A stretch of 64,000 bases of DNA from Caldithrix sp. (GTDB taxonomy: Bacteria; Zhuqueibacterota; Zhuqueibacteria; Thermofontimicrobiales; Sulfurfontimicrobiaceae): the NCBI GenBank assembly GCA_020722815.1, contig DYKB01000036.1, positions 1-64,000 of the forward strand, given 5' to 3'. The translations under genes were made by a program, and so were the position numbers. Each line of letters starts with the position of its first letter. The stretch's first letter is position 1. Shown here one piece after another: positions 52,014 through 61,988 of the stretch. Under the pieces are notes generated by a model. The model was given only the letters and a program-made list of their open reading frames with translations. It did not search any database and was not told where the DNA came from.

Positions 52014-55000
52014 ATGCAAAATTTAAAAATCTCTTTCCTGATTACGCTTCTCATTATGATAATCAATAATGCATATCCGCAGCACCAGGATCAAACAAAT
52101 CATTTATTTATCAATGAATTTATGGCATCGAATGTTCTGTCCTTTCCGGGTGCGGATGGCAAATATGCCGATTGGATAGAAATTTTTAATGCCGATAATC
52201 TTCCTGTCGATCTGGCTGGCTACTATCTAACCAACAGTGTCAACCCGGCTGATTACTGGCAAATCCCGACTGGTGAATTGCTAAAAATGACCATTCCAGG
52301 GCGTGGCTTTCTGATACTTTATGCTGATAAAATGCCAGAAAGAGGGGCAGATCACCTTAATTTTAAGTTAAATCGGGAAGGTGGCCAAATTTTCCTCATC
52401 TCTCCCGATAAGCAAACCCTGCTCGATAGCATTACGTACCCTGTGCAGTTCAGAGATATTTCCTATGGCCGTTCACCGAACGGTAGTAATAATGGGGTCT
52501 ATTTCGAGGATATCACGCCGGGTGAAATCAATAAGCAAGGCTATACTGGTTTTTCTGATACACCTTTGGTTAATCAACCTGCTGGATTTTATCATCATCA
52601 TGTGCTTCTAACTGTTCAACCCGCCCAAACTGGTGATGTGATGCGATTTGAGCTCGATGGTAGCGATCCCACAGAAAATTCTTCTGTTTATTCATCACCA
52701 ATCTTGCTGGATCAGACGGCAATTTTTAAAGTTCGCGCGTTTCATCCGGAAGCATTACCCAGTCCAATAGTCAGCCGGGCATTTTTCATCGATGTAACGC
52801 ATTCGCTTCCGGTAATGGCGCTGATGACTGATCCGCAAAATCTATTTAATCCTGAAACAGGTATCTATAACCATGATCAGGACGGACGCGAATGGGAACG
52901 ATACGCCGAACTGGAATTTTTTAAAAATCAACAATTGGAATTTCACATCCCGGCGGGAATTCGAATTCAGGGGAATTCAGGTCCGGCAGCATATACCAAG
53001 AAATCTTTTCGCGCTTTTTTTCGGAAGGGATACGGTTCCGAAAAGCTGAATTATCCCCTCTATCCACAAGGTTCGGTCAACGCTTTCTCCCGACTGGTTC
53101 TCCGATCCGGTTACGACGATAGCATGGAACCAACGACTGAGGGAAAAAATACTCATGGCACATTGATTCGGGATCCGTTGGCTACCCGGCTCTGGCAGCA
53201 GTGTGGTGGATTGACGCCACGAAGTCATCTGGCTGTTTTATATTTGAATCAGAATTTTCAGGGAATTTATGACATCAAAGAAAGCATCGATGAAAACTTT
53301 TTAATTGATCATTTAGGATTTGATGATTTCGATATCATGCGAACGCGCTGGGATTCACTTGAATTGGTCTATGGGGATCGGCAGAAGTGGAATGAACTGG
53401 TTCAGTTTTTTGAAAAAGATTTTTACCCAACTGATACGAAGATTGCTGAAGCCAACCAATTGATGGATCTGGACAATTTTATGACCCTTCAGGCATTTAT
53501 TCACGCCATTGAATATAAAAATTGGGGCTATGGTGTTTTCATGTTTCGTGAGAAAACCAACCAGGGAAGATGGCAGTGGACTATCTGGGACGCTGACAGA
53601 GCTTTTATTGAGCTGAATTGGAACAGTTTGACAAATCCCTATAATATTATTGCTGCCGATCTGGACAATTTGATAACGAAAAAATTACTACTCAATCAAT
53701 CTTTCAAAGAACGCTATATTAATCGTCTCGCTGATTTACTAAACACTGTATTTGTACCGGAAAATGTTATCGCAACCATCGACTCATTGGCACAGGCAAT
53801 CGCACCCGAAATGCCTGCCGAAGTGAATCGATGGAACAGCACGATTGCTAAATGGAACGAAAATATAGAATTCCTGAAAAATTTTGCCGCAGAACGTCCA
53901 GCTATCGTTTATAAACAAATAAAAAATTATTTTTATCTGAAAGATCCGGTTGAACTCACTATCGGGATCGATAATGGTCACGGAAAAATAAAAATCAACG
54001 GCCTCTCTATTGACACGTTCCCCTGGACTGGTAAATATTTTGAGCAGATTCCAATTACGCTTACGGCAATCCCGGCTCCAGGCTACACTTTTGTTGGCTG
54101 GTCAGACCCTTCCCTACCAACGAATGAATCCATTACCCTATACGTCAAAAAAGATCATTCAATAAACGCGCGATTCAGGCCAAATAGCTGTAAATATGCC
54201 GAACTCATCACACCCGGTCGCATCAAATCCGGCCAATATTTGCCAATAATTGTCCGGATTCGGAATGCAAATGGAGAAATTAATCCCATCGACCAGACAC
54301 CAATCCAGATAAAATTTGGGGATGCAGATCCTGATACGTTGATTCAAATCAAGCGCGGCGCGGGAACGGGCATTGTTCGCATTGACACTCAATCTGATTT
54401 TACGCTGAGTGTCCAAAATACCAACATCCCCATCACCCAAAAACCGATCGAAATTTCTGCTACTCCGTCCATTAGTTATTCAGGTACTTTACCCGCAGGT
54501 AATATCACCTGGGATAATTCAGCCGATCGGTTAATTAATGAGAATCTTACCATCCCGACAGGCTGTAATTTAACTATAAAACCCGGAACATGGATTATTG
54601 TTAAGAAAAATGTAAACTTTTTTGTCCGGGGAAAACTGTTTGTGGAAGGAAGTGAAACTGACCCAATTGTTATCACCTCGGAAAACTGGACAGAACCCTG
54701 GGGCGGCATGGAATTCACCAACACGATTGCTTCATTTCAATATTGTATTGTTTTAAATGGTGGTGGTGATCCTTCCCGGGGAAATCCTGCGGGAGATAGC
54801 TGGCATACGGGGCACCAGCACATCTTTTTTGGAAAAGATAATTCAGAACTTAATTTCGACTATTGCTTCTTTCTCTATTCGCCAGGAAAGGTCTTTGGGG
54901 CACTGAAAAGTAAGGTCAATGTTTCCAATTCGGTTACCGCTTTCGTTTGGCACGGTGGTGAATTCCATCAGACATTGTTATCCTATCGGGACAGCCATCT

Positions 55001-56453
55001 CATGAATCTGCCAAACGATGACCACATTTATGTCGAGGATATTGACACCGATGGCTTTCATATCGACTATCGACATCCCCAATATCCGGAATTTTCAACG
55101 ATTGATCGCTGCTATTTTATCACGGGCAAGGACGATGCCATAGACCATCATCTCGGCCGGCTGAAAATTACAAACTGCTGGATCGAAGATTTTGTTCATG
55201 AGGGCGTAGCCACATCAGGTGGGGATACCGTGAAAATTTTTAATACTGTTGCAATTAAAAATGATCAGGGATTCGAGGCCGGTTGGACAGAATCTGGTAT
55301 CAAAAAAGGCCCGTTTGTATTTATTGATCACTGTGTCGCGGCGGAAAATAATGTCGGCCTGCGAATTGGCGATAGTTATGATTGGACTTATAAAGATGCC
55401 ATGAAAGTGACCAACACAATTCTTTATCAGAATAAGGATAACATCTGGAACTACCTGAACAGCACCCATGCACCACTTGCCGGGGCGCTTGATATTTCCT
55501 ATTCCATGACCAATGATCCGGATTATGATAATTCCTCCTTCTGTATCACCGGCACCCCCCAATTTGATCCTTATTACGACCTGTTGCCCGGTTCGCCAGG
55601 AATTGGTATGGGAATGAATGGTACCAATATGGGGCTGATTAATTCAATTACTACTGAACCAGGAGTTGTGGTTATCAATGAAATTATGTATAAATCCCCG
55701 GCAGACTTTGATACGGGCGACTGGATTGAGTTATACAATCCATCACAACGAACTCAGTACCTCTCCGGCTGGATTCTGAAAGATGACAATGACGCTCACA
55801 TCTTTAAAATTCCCGAAGAGGTGATTTTGCCAGCCAATGGCTATTGGGTTTTCTGTACGGACACAACGGCTTTTCACCGTTTTCATCCGGTAATTAAAAA
55901 TATCTCCGGCAATATTCCATTTGGATTTGGAGAGCGGGATCAGGTGCGCCTTTTTACACAATCCGGACAGGTAATTGATAGCATCGCCTATCAAAATACA
56001 CCCCCCTGGCCACCAGAGGCCGATGGGACAGGCTACAGCCTTGAATGCCTCAATACTGGAAATAATCGTTCGCAGCCCGATAACTGGGCAAAGTCACTCA
56101 GTTTTGGTGGTACCCCCGGCGGCGCCAATCAATGTGTCGGCATTGAAGAAAAATCAGAACACAAACTACCAACTCAATTCGTGCTGGAGCAAAATTATCC
56201 CAATCCATTCAATCCTGGTACGCAGATCGTATACACAATTCCACGCCCAGGTCGAATCAAGCTCTCAATATACGATCTATTAGGCCGTCAGGTACTCCAG
56301 ATAGATGACCCGCAATTTCGCCCGGCAGGTCGCTATCACTTCAATTTGGATGGTCATGAATTGGCTGGGGGAATTTACTTTTATCAGGTGCGGTTTATGG
56401 ATGAAAGTGGGAAGGTGGAGATTTGGACGAGGAAGATGGTGGTGGTTAAGTAA
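52014..56453 (+). CDS. giant CotH-kinase / beta-helix / lamin-tail secreted protein with type-IX sorting domain
   Basis: This is a 1479-residue exported protein. The signal peptide ends near 'NNAYPQ'. Lamin-tail 1 is at about 30-170 ('LFINEFMASNVLSF', 'YADWIEIFNADNLPVDLAGY'). A chitobiase-C-like domain is at about 190-255 ('RFELDGSDPTENSSVYSS'). The CotH kinase-like domain is at about 265-640 ('GIRIQGNSGPAAYTKKSFRA', 'YLNQNFQGIYDIKESI', 'TIWDADRAFIEL'). An InlB-type repeat is at about 650-720 ('APGYTFVGWSDPS'). A right-handed beta-helix-like region is at about 830-1200, and lamin-tail 2 at about 1215-1375 ('VVINEIMYKSPADF'). The end is 'LEQNYPNPFNPGTQIVY' with 'GIYFYQVRF'. It is probably a surface-exposed kinase or scaffold. 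It precedes the DUF4956/VTC operon by 640 bases. Confidence 0.93.
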   Translation: MQNLKISFLITLLIMIINNAYPQHQDQTNHLFINEFMASNVLSFPGADGKYADWIEIFNADNLPVDLAGYYLTNSVNPADYWQIPTGELLKMTIPGRGFLILYADKMPERGADHLNFKLNREGGQIFLISPDKQTLLDSITYPVQFRDISYGRSPNGSNNGVYFEDITPGEINKQGYTGFSDTPLVNQPAGFYHHHVLLTVQPAQTGDVMRFELDGSDPTENSSVYSSPILLDQTAIFKVRAFHPEALPSPIVSRAFFIDVTHSLPVMALMTDPQNLFNPETGIYNHDQDGREWERYAELEFFKNQQLEFHIPAGIRIQGNSGPAAYTKKSFRAFFRKGYGSEKLNYPLYPQGSVNAFSRLVLRSGYDDSMEPTTEGKNTHGTLIRDPLATRLWQQCGGLTPRSHLAVLYLNQNFQGIYDIKESIDENFLIDHLGFDDFDIMRTRWDSLELVYGDRQKWNELVQFFEKDFYPTDTKIAEANQLMDLDNFMTLQAFIHAIEYKNWGYGVFMFREKTNQGRWQWTIWDADRAFIELNWNSLTNPYNIIAADLDNLITKKLLLNQSFKERYINRLADLLNTVFVPENVIATIDSLAQAIAPEMPAEVNRWNSTIAKWNENIEFLKNFAAERPAIVYKQIKNYFYLKDPVELTIGIDNGHGKIKINGLSIDTFPWTGKYFEQIPITLTAIPAPGYTFVGWSDPSLPTNESITLYVKKDHSINARFRPNSCKYAELITPGRIKSGQYLPIIVRIRNANGEINPIDQTPIQIKFGDADPDTLIQIKRGAGTGIVRIDTQSDFTLSVQNTNIPITQKPIEISATPSISYSGTLPAGNITWDNSADRLINENLTIPTGCNLTIKPGTWIIVKKNVNFFVRGKLFVEGSETDPIVITSENWTEPWGGMEFTNTIASFQYCIVLNGGGDPSRGNPAGDSWHTGHQHIFFGKDNSELNFDYCFFLYSPGKVFGALKSKVNVSNSVTAFVWHGGEFHQTLLSYRDSHLMNLPNDDHIYVEDIDTDGFHIDYRHPQYPEFSTIDRCYFITGKDDAIDHHLGRLKITNCWIEDFVHEGVATSGGDTVKIFNTVAIKNDQGFEAGWTESGIKKGPFVFIDHCVAAENNVGLRIGDSYDWTYKDAMKVTNTILYQNKDNIWNYLNSTHAPLAGALDISYSMTNDPDYDNSSFCITGTPQFDPYYDLLPGSPGIGMGMNGTNMGLINSITTEPGVVVINEIMYKSPADFDTGDWIELYNPSQRTQYLSGWILKDDNDAHIFKIPEEVILPANGYWVFCTDTTAFHRFHPVIKNISGNIPFGFGERDQVRLFTQSGQVIDSIAYQNTPPWPPEADGTGYSLECLNTGNNRSQPDNWAKSLSFGGTPGGANQCVGIEEKSEHKLPTQFVLEQNYPNPFNPGTQIVYTIPRPGRIKLSIYDLLGRQVLQIDDPQFRPAGRYHFNLDGHELAGGIYFYQVRFMDESGKVEIWTRKMVVVK

Positions 56454-57093
56454 GATTCAAATAACGGCCTGCTCGAATCATAAGTTGTTCAAAATTTCCA
56501 GTTCACAACAAACAATTTATTGCAAAAATTATCAAGCCAGTATTTCCCATTTCCCGTGTCCTATAAACAAACTTATTCCATTATGTCCGGATCAAATAAA
56601 TCTTGCCCCAGACTTTATAGCATAAATATTGAAGTAAATTTTTACACCTGAAATTCTAAAATGAAACGTTTTTTCTTCGGAGAACTCGCTTTCAGTGGGA
56701 AATTGACCCCCTCTGTCTCTCCCCCATTTTCAAAAAGCGAAAATGGGGGAGGCAGGAGGGGGTCTCTCATTGATTCATACCCTTATAAATTTCCATTTTA
56801 GAATTTTAGGTTACAATTAAAGACAGAAATGTTTATTACGCCAATATTGGCATATTATTTGTTAAGCGTTTGGCGATTGGCTTTCAGGCGTATTTTTTTG
56901 TCTGAATTTGGTGGGACACTTTTTTATTTAAAAGGATTCAGATAATACTGCACTAGCAATAAAGTTATCTTTTCAGGATACTTTAAGAACAAAATTCTTG
57001 TATTATACGTTTTAATTTATATATTTGATATTACGTTTCATTTACAAGTGAATGGCATTTTAATTAAAATTATTTTTCAGAAAGAGTCTATCG
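56454..57093. other. gap upstream of the DUF4956 operon
   Basis: It contains a family F end fragment TTTCCCGTGTCCTATAAA (about 56550), a family A element (56646-56811) and AT-rich sequence (56930-57080) likely to carry the operon promoter. No gene was found. Confidence 0.6.
56646..56811 (+). mobile_element. MITE-like element, family A, shortest form
   Basis: The ends ACCTGAAATTCTAAAATG and CATTTTAGAATTTTAGGT are inverted repeats around 166 bases. The interior keeps GACCCCCTCTG, the CCCCCATTTTC / GAAAATGGGGG hairpin and GGCAGGAGGGGGTC. It has lost the second hairpin. Confidence 0.85.
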
Positions 57094-57771
57094 ATGCAAA
57101 CGTTGTTGAGTTATGGTTTCGACCAGATTGAATGGCAGGTGGCTTTAATTTCATTTTTAATGGCTTTTGTCCTTTCCAGTGTTATCGCCATTGTGTATGA
57201 ACGCACGTTTCAGGGATTTTCGTATTCACGGGGCCTGGTGCAAAGTATGGTGCTGGGCAGCATCGTATCGTGCCTTTTGATGATTGCCATTGGGGATAAT
57301 GTCGCCCGTGGTATCGGTATTGTGGGTTCACTGGCAATTATTCGATTTCGCACGAATTTACGGGATCCACGCGATCTGGTATTCTTGTTTGCCTCGTTGG
57401 GCGTTGGCGTGGCGGCCGGTGTGCAGAGTTTCGCGACGGCTATTACCGGCGCGACGATCTTCAGTCTCGTGGTTTTTGTGCTCTATGTGTCGCCATTTGG
57501 AACACGCCGCAAGCATGATGGCCTGGTTCGGTTTCAACTACCGGCCGCCCCGGAAGCCGTAGCAGCCGTCACCTCGATTATGCAAAATTATACCAGAAAT
57601 TTTGTACTGGTCACCATGCGCAATGTGGCGCAGGGACAGGTGATCGATTATGCCTATCAGGTTAAATTGTCCGCACCAACGGATAATCAGGAATTAATTC
57701 AACAATTGCAAACAATCGACGGAATTCGGGGTTTAACCTATACAAATCAGGAAGCGACAGTGGAGTTATAG
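57094..57771 (+). CDS. DUF4956 membrane protein
   Basis: This 225-residue inner-membrane protein has about four helices in the first 135 residues. It carries the DUF4956 hallmark 'GSLAIIRFRTNLRDPRDLVF', then 'LFASLGVGVAAG'. The C-terminal about 80 residues form a small soluble ferredoxin-like or ACT-like domain. In many bacteria DUF4956 genes sit beside VTC-domain and CotH genes, as here. The biochemical role is unknown; a membrane partner of the VTC polymerase is a reasonable guess. The stop codon is directly followed by the next ATG, so the genes are translationally coupled. Confidence 0.93.
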   Translation: MQTLLSYGFDQIEWQVALISFLMAFVLSSVIAIVYERTFQGFSYSRGLVQSMVLGSIVSCLLMIAIGDNVARGIGIVGSLAIIRFRTNLRDPRDLVFLFASLGVGVAAGVQSFATAITGATIFSLVVFVLYVSPFGTRRKHDGLVRFQLPAAPEAVAAVTSIMQNYTRNFVLVTMRNVAQGQVIDYAYQVKLSAPTDNQELIQQLQTIDGIRGLTYTNQEATVEL

Positions 57772-59859
57772 ATGAAACGATTCAATAAATTCTGGCAAAC
57801 ACATCATTTTAATTGGTATACTATTCTCTGGTTTGGTGCGCTGATAATCATTATATATTTATATCAAAATTGGCATATTGATAAAAAATTTATTGGCATT
57901 GTCGAAAGAAAATCCCATTCGATTGGCGCTCAGGAGCCGGGAAGAGTACAAAATTTATTGATTAGTATTGGCGAGCAGGTCAAGAAAGATCAAATTTTGG
58001 TTACCCTGGATATTTCAGATTTAAAACAAAACCTGAATCAACTTCAAAGAGAACTGTCGAATATTCAGAATACAAGAAGTGCCCGGCAAAATCGTTCTTC
58101 GATATTTGTACAAAGAATGGCGCTGGAGTTGGAGAATGAAGCCGCGCGATTGGTTGATCGACTGTCCCTCATCGAATCGAAAAGTACGGAATTGGCTGGC
58201 TTGAATGCTGAAATTGAGCGGTTAAAAAACGCTGAGGCCGCCGGACTTGGCCATTCACGTGATCTGGCTGATCTGATTTTACAGCGGGATGCACTGGCCA
58301 GTTATCTTCGCGAACAGCGTAAGGACCTGGAATTTCAATCACAAAAGCTGGAGAAAACACGCGCATCCCGAAAATTATTTGAAGAAGCAAATCTGGACAG
58401 CATGACCCGGTCGCTGATTTATGAGCAAATGGAATATGCCGAAACATTACAGCGTCAAATTGGCGAAACAGAAAATCGTATTCGCCTTCGAACCATTGTT
58501 GCCCCGTGTGATGGATACGTAACCGAAATTTTTGCCCATGCCGGTGATGTGGTGGATGCGTTTATTCCCGTCCTGTCCATTGAGGAAACGCAATCCGTGT
58601 ATGTGAATGTCTTTATTCCGGAAAAATCCACGTTGCTGCCGGAACCGGGGATGAAAGTAGAACTGATGAGCACCCGCTCACGGGAATTTAATACCACCGG
58701 CGTGATTACTTTTGTTCATCCCGGATTTACGCAGGCCGCCGATCGTTTGAGTTTTCGCGGGCAAATTTTTTGGGCGCGAAAAGCACGGGTGGAATTACCG
58801 AAAAATCATCACCTGATTCCGGGTGAAGTTGTCTATGCACACATCATGAAGAATACCGCCTCGGATAGTCACTTCGCATCATCGGCCGTGGCTTCGGATA
58901 ACAGTGTGACAAAATCCACCAATTCCGGTGCAAAACATCCGCCTGTAAAAAATATGGAAGTTCCTGTGGATTTATATAAAAAGACGCGATTCGAACCTTC
59001 GGCCATAACCTGGTTGCCCGAAGTCGGGAAGTATCTCATCGCCAGTGACGACACGGGCATTCCCGAGGCGGCAAACGATCATGCGCCTTATTTATTCCTG
59101 ATGGATGAAACAGGAAAAGTGGAATCAGCACCAGAGATACTGAATGGAATTAGCGCCGTCAATGATCTGGAAGCAATGACCCGAAGCGGAAACGGAACAC
59201 ATTATCTGATCTCATCACAAAATATCAGTAAAAAAGGTAAACGGCCGGGAAGCCGGGAATTCATCCTCAAAATTATACAGGAAGGTGAAAAATTTACCGT
59301 TACCGGGCAGGTTGAATTTCTTTCCTTATTATTACGATCATATACCTGGTCGGAATTGAATGCACTGGGATTACGAAAATTTGAAGCTGATGGACAGCCG
59401 GTTTTGAATATTGAAGGTGCTGCTTTTTATAATCAGGTGCTTTATTTTGGATTAAAAGAACCCGTAACCGAAAAGGGCGCGATTATCTGGAAATTGGAAA
59501 ATAGTGATGAAATTTTTAAAAATCAAAAATTGACCTCCGGCCAACTATCCGTCTATGGTTATGTCAATTTAGGAAAACATAAAGGAAAATTTGCCAGCAT
59601 CTCGGATTTAACTTTTGATGCGAATGGAATCCTCTGGGCGCTCTCTACCATTGCTGATGCCGATGATGATGAACAAATGGGTGGATTTCAGCGTATCAAT
59701 CGCTTCGCTGATGGGCGGTTGGAAGCGATTCGCCTTTTTAGTTTTCCCGGATTAAAGCCGGAAGGTCTCTGTTTTCAGAATGCTAAACACCTGATGATCG
59801 TTTTTGATCGGGATAAAGAAATTCCCGCCTTTTGCCTGATGGATGCGGAGGAATTATGA
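57772..59859 (+). CDS. HlyD-type periplasmic adaptor fused to a propeller-like domain
   Basis: This 695-residue protein has one N-terminal membrane helix ('WYTILWFGALIIIIYLYQNW'). A lipoyl-like half ('SIGAQEPGRVQNLLISIGEQ') is followed by a long coiled coil (about 85-235), the second lipoyl half and beta-barrel ('TIVAPCDGYVTEIFAHAGDV', 'GMKVELMSTRS') to about residue 365. A linker follows, and then about 300 residues ('FEPSAITWLPEVGKYLIASD', 'AVNDLEAMTRSGNGTHYLIS', 'SISDLTFDANGILWALSTIA', 'FPGLKPEGLCFQNAKHLMIV') that look like a beta-propeller of the DUF3616 / phytase-esterase-like kind. This fusion is unusual for adaptors. It abuts DUF4956 and overlaps tolC by 4 bases. Confidence 0.9.
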   Translation: MKRFNKFWQTHHFNWYTILWFGALIIIIYLYQNWHIDKKFIGIVERKSHSIGAQEPGRVQNLLISIGEQVKKDQILVTLDISDLKQNLNQLQRELSNIQNTRSARQNRSSIFVQRMALELENEAARLVDRLSLIESKSTELAGLNAEIERLKNAEAAGLGHSRDLADLILQRDALASYLREQRKDLEFQSQKLEKTRASRKLFEEANLDSMTRSLIYEQMEYAETLQRQIGETENRIRLRTIVAPCDGYVTEIFAHAGDVVDAFIPVLSIEETQSVYVNVFIPEKSTLLPEPGMKVELMSTRSREFNTTGVITFVHPGFTQAADRLSFRGQIFWARKARVELPKNHHLIPGEVVYAHIMKNTASDSHFASSAVASDNSVTKSTNSGAKHPPVKNMEVPVDLYKKTRFEPSAITWLPEVGKYLIASDDTGIPEAANDHAPYLFLMDETGKVESAPEILNGISAVNDLEAMTRSGNGTHYLISSQNISKKGKRPGSREFILKIIQEGEKFTVTGQVEFLSLLLRSYTWSELNALGLRKFEADGQPVLNIEGAAFYNQVLYFGLKEPVTEKGAIIWKLENSDEIFKNQKLTSGQLSVYGYVNLGKHKGKFASISDLTFDANGILWALSTIADADDDEQMGGFQRINRFADGRLEAIRLFSFPGLKPEGLCFQNAKHLMIVFDRDKEIPAFCLMDAEEL

Positions 59860-61202
59860 TGAATATACTAAAACCGGTGAACAGCAACAAAATAAAATCA
59901 TCTGGCCTGATTCCAGGCTGCTGGTCATTTACGATATTTCTGTTATGCTTTGTATCCGCTTTTGGACAGCGCAACCCGGAAATAGAAAATCCCCCCTCCA
60001 TAACCGATGGAAATAAAATTCAAATCAGTACCGAATCACCGCTTACCGAGCAGCAGGTGGTGGACCTGGCACTGGAATATAACAAGAAATTACAGAATCA
60101 CAACACCAATGTTCAAATCGCCACCCATCGATACAAATCCAGCGGGTGGCTTCAGAATCCAGAACTTCGGGTGAGCAATTTATCAACCCGGTATGTTTCT
60201 CAGGATTATGACGAACTGAAGGTAGGCCTTCGCTGTCGATTTCCCCAATTGGGCGAATTAGGCGAAGAAAAACAGGAGGCGCGGGTTGAATTATCACAAA
60301 GAAGAGTGGAGGAAATTCGCTTTCGCCAGGAATTAATCACGCGTATTCGAAAAAATTATGCCAATGTTTTAATGCATGACCAGCTTGCCATCCTGGCACA
60401 GCAAAGAGTCTTAAAAGAAGATGAGCGAATCGGAATTATCGAAAAACTGGTAGGACTGGGAAACCGTTCAGTAGTCTATTTTACAAAGGCAAAAATGTGG
60501 CATGCCGAGTCCAGAAATGACTTTGCCCGGGCAATTCAAAATCAGACATTGGCCCGGCGAACGCTTTCAAAACGCAGTGGTATCAATGCCGGACAGGCGC
60601 TCATCATGGAGGATCTCCCGGAAGTTCGACAGGAACTGGATGACCTGATTAAACTGGCTTTTAAAAATCGCCCGGAAGTTGAGTTGGTGCAGCAGCAGAT
60701 AGAGTTGGCCGTTCGACAACAAAATCGGGAACGATTTCAGCTAATTCCATGGCCAACTTTTTTCCAAACGTCATATCATCGTGAAAAAAAACGCGAAAAT
60801 GACTGGTGGGAATTTATGTTTGGCGTAAATCTTCCTTTATTTAATTGGAATTTGGGCAATATAAAAGCGACCGGCCTGGCTGTCACCAAAAAGGAAAATC
60901 AATCAGACGCTATTCGGGAGTCCATTGAAGAGGAAGTTCGTTCAACCTACAGTATTTATAAAGATTTATTACTGGACTGGCAAAATTTTAAGCAAAGTGC
61001 TGATAAACTCATTTCTGAAGCCGAATTGATTGTTTCAAGGGCACGGGAGCATACGACTTTGATGCCCGATGAAGTCGTGGAAATGGAATTAACCATGATT
61101 GAAACTAAAAAATTATTAGCCGAAAAACGACAAAATCTGGCGCATGCTTTATTTGATCTATATTTTGTCCTGGGAGTTGAAGGGTACGAGCAATTGAATT
61201 AA
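59856..61202 (+). CDS. TolC-family outer-membrane channel protein
   Basis: This 448-residue protein has a signal peptide ('FTIFLLCFVSAFGQ') and two TolC-type repeats of long helices: 'LTEQQVVDLALEYNKKLQNH', 'QNPELRVSN', 'KVGLRCRFPQLGELGEEKQE', then 'LIKLAFKNRPEVELVQQQIE' and 'FGVNLPLFNWNLGNIKA'. It forms the outer-membrane end of a tripartite conduit with the HlyD-like neighbour. ATG 59856 overlaps the upstream stop as ATGA, and GGAGG precedes it. No ABC, MFS or RND pump is encoded in the operon. Confidence 0.95.
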   Translation: MMNILKPVNSNKIKSSGLIPGCWSFTIFLLCFVSAFGQRNPEIENPPSITDGNKIQISTESPLTEQQVVDLALEYNKKLQNHNTNVQIATHRYKSSGWLQNPELRVSNLSTRYVSQDYDELKVGLRCRFPQLGELGEEKQEARVELSQRRVEEIRFRQELITRIRKNYANVLMHDQLAILAQQRVLKEDERIGIIEKLVGLGNRSVVYFTKAKMWHAESRNDFARAIQNQTLARRTLSKRSGINAGQALIMEDLPEVRQELDDLIKLAFKNRPEVELVQQQIELAVRQQNRERFQLIPWPTFFQTSYHREKKRENDWWEFMFGVNLPLFNWNLGNIKATGLAVTKKENQSDAIRESIEEEVRSTYSIYKDLLLDWQNFKQSADKLISEAELIVSRAREHTTLMPDEVVEMELTMIETKKLLAEKRQNLAHALFDLYFVLGVEGYEQLN

Positions 61203-61214
61203 GGAATTGGTATC

Positions 61215-61988
61215 ATGTCCAAAGAATTAAGTGAAATCCGACGCTACGAACTCAAATATACCATTACTGAAGAACAAGCCTTTCAGATTCGTGAATATAT
61301 TCAGAATATTTGCACGTTGGATAAACATGTGCCGCCAGGCGCGACCGGCTATGTTGTCAATAATCTTTATTTTGATACGCCCGATCTCAAATTTTATCAC
61401 GATACCAAATTCCGAAAACTGACACGATACAAACCCCGCGCCCGTTTTTATGGGGAAAAAGCCACCGATTTTATCTGGCCCGAAATAAAGTACCGGAATG
61501 CCAGTGTTATCTGGAAAACGCGCTATAAACTCCCCATTGAGCGCTGGCATGAAGTCTTTTCGGCGCAACCGACCGAACGGAAAGAACCGCTTTTTAAAAA
61601 ACAGTTGGATTGCTTCGATGATGTCATTTATTGGTACCAGGCGCAACCGGTGATCCATGTGCGTTATTTCCGCGAACCTTATGTGACAGAGTTGGAAGAA
61701 TATGGACGCGTCACGTTTGATCGCCAGCTTTGCTGCCGACCAACCCGGGGCTCCATCGAGTTGGATTATCATGAGCAGGACATGCGTTACTATGATGATC
61801 CCATATCAACCCAAAATTTTGATTCGCTGGTGCTGCTGGAAATTAAAGTCGAAACGCTGGTGCCGGCATGGGCAATTGAATTAATTCGTCGGTTTAATTT
61901 AACCCAGCGCGCATTTTCCAAATATTGCTATGGAATTGATTCAATTCTGAGCTACCTGGATAGTGAGAGAATTTCAATATTTGATTAA
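61215..61988 (+). CDS. VTC-domain protein (polyphosphate polymerase-like)
   Basis: This 257-residue protein is a stand-alone VTC tunnel domain: 'IRRYELKYTITEEQAFQIRE' (R-x-E-x-K), 'VNNLYFDTPDLKFYHD', 'RYKPRARFYG', 'IWPEIKYRNASVIWKTRYKL', 'HVRYFREPYV', 'RVTFDRQL', 'LVLLEIKVETLVPAWAIELI' and 'RAFSKYCYGI'. The Arg/Lys/Glu residues lining the tunnel are present. Family members make polyphosphate from ATP; bacterial ones are often beside DUF4956 and CotH genes. AAGGAATTGG precedes the ATG, 12 bases after the tolC stop. It is cytoplasmic, so any product would need the operon's membrane parts for export. Confidence 0.93.
   Translation: MSKELSEIRRYELKYTITEEQAFQIREYIQNICTLDKHVPPGATGYVVNNLYFDTPDLKFYHDTKFRKLTRYKPRARFYGEKATDFIWPEIKYRNASVIWKTRYKLPIERWHEVFSAQPTERKEPLFKKQLDCFDDVIYWYQAQPVIHVRYFREPYVTELEEYGRVTFDRQLCCRPTRGSIELDYHEQDMRYYDDPISTQNFDSLVLLEIKVETLVPAWAIELIRRFNLTQRAFSKYCYGIDSILSYLDSERISIFD

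Noticed and set aside
61227-61772. 181-codon minus-strand frame inside the VTC gene
   Set aside because: It is antisense to a strongly conserved VTC domain and is a codon-bias shadow.
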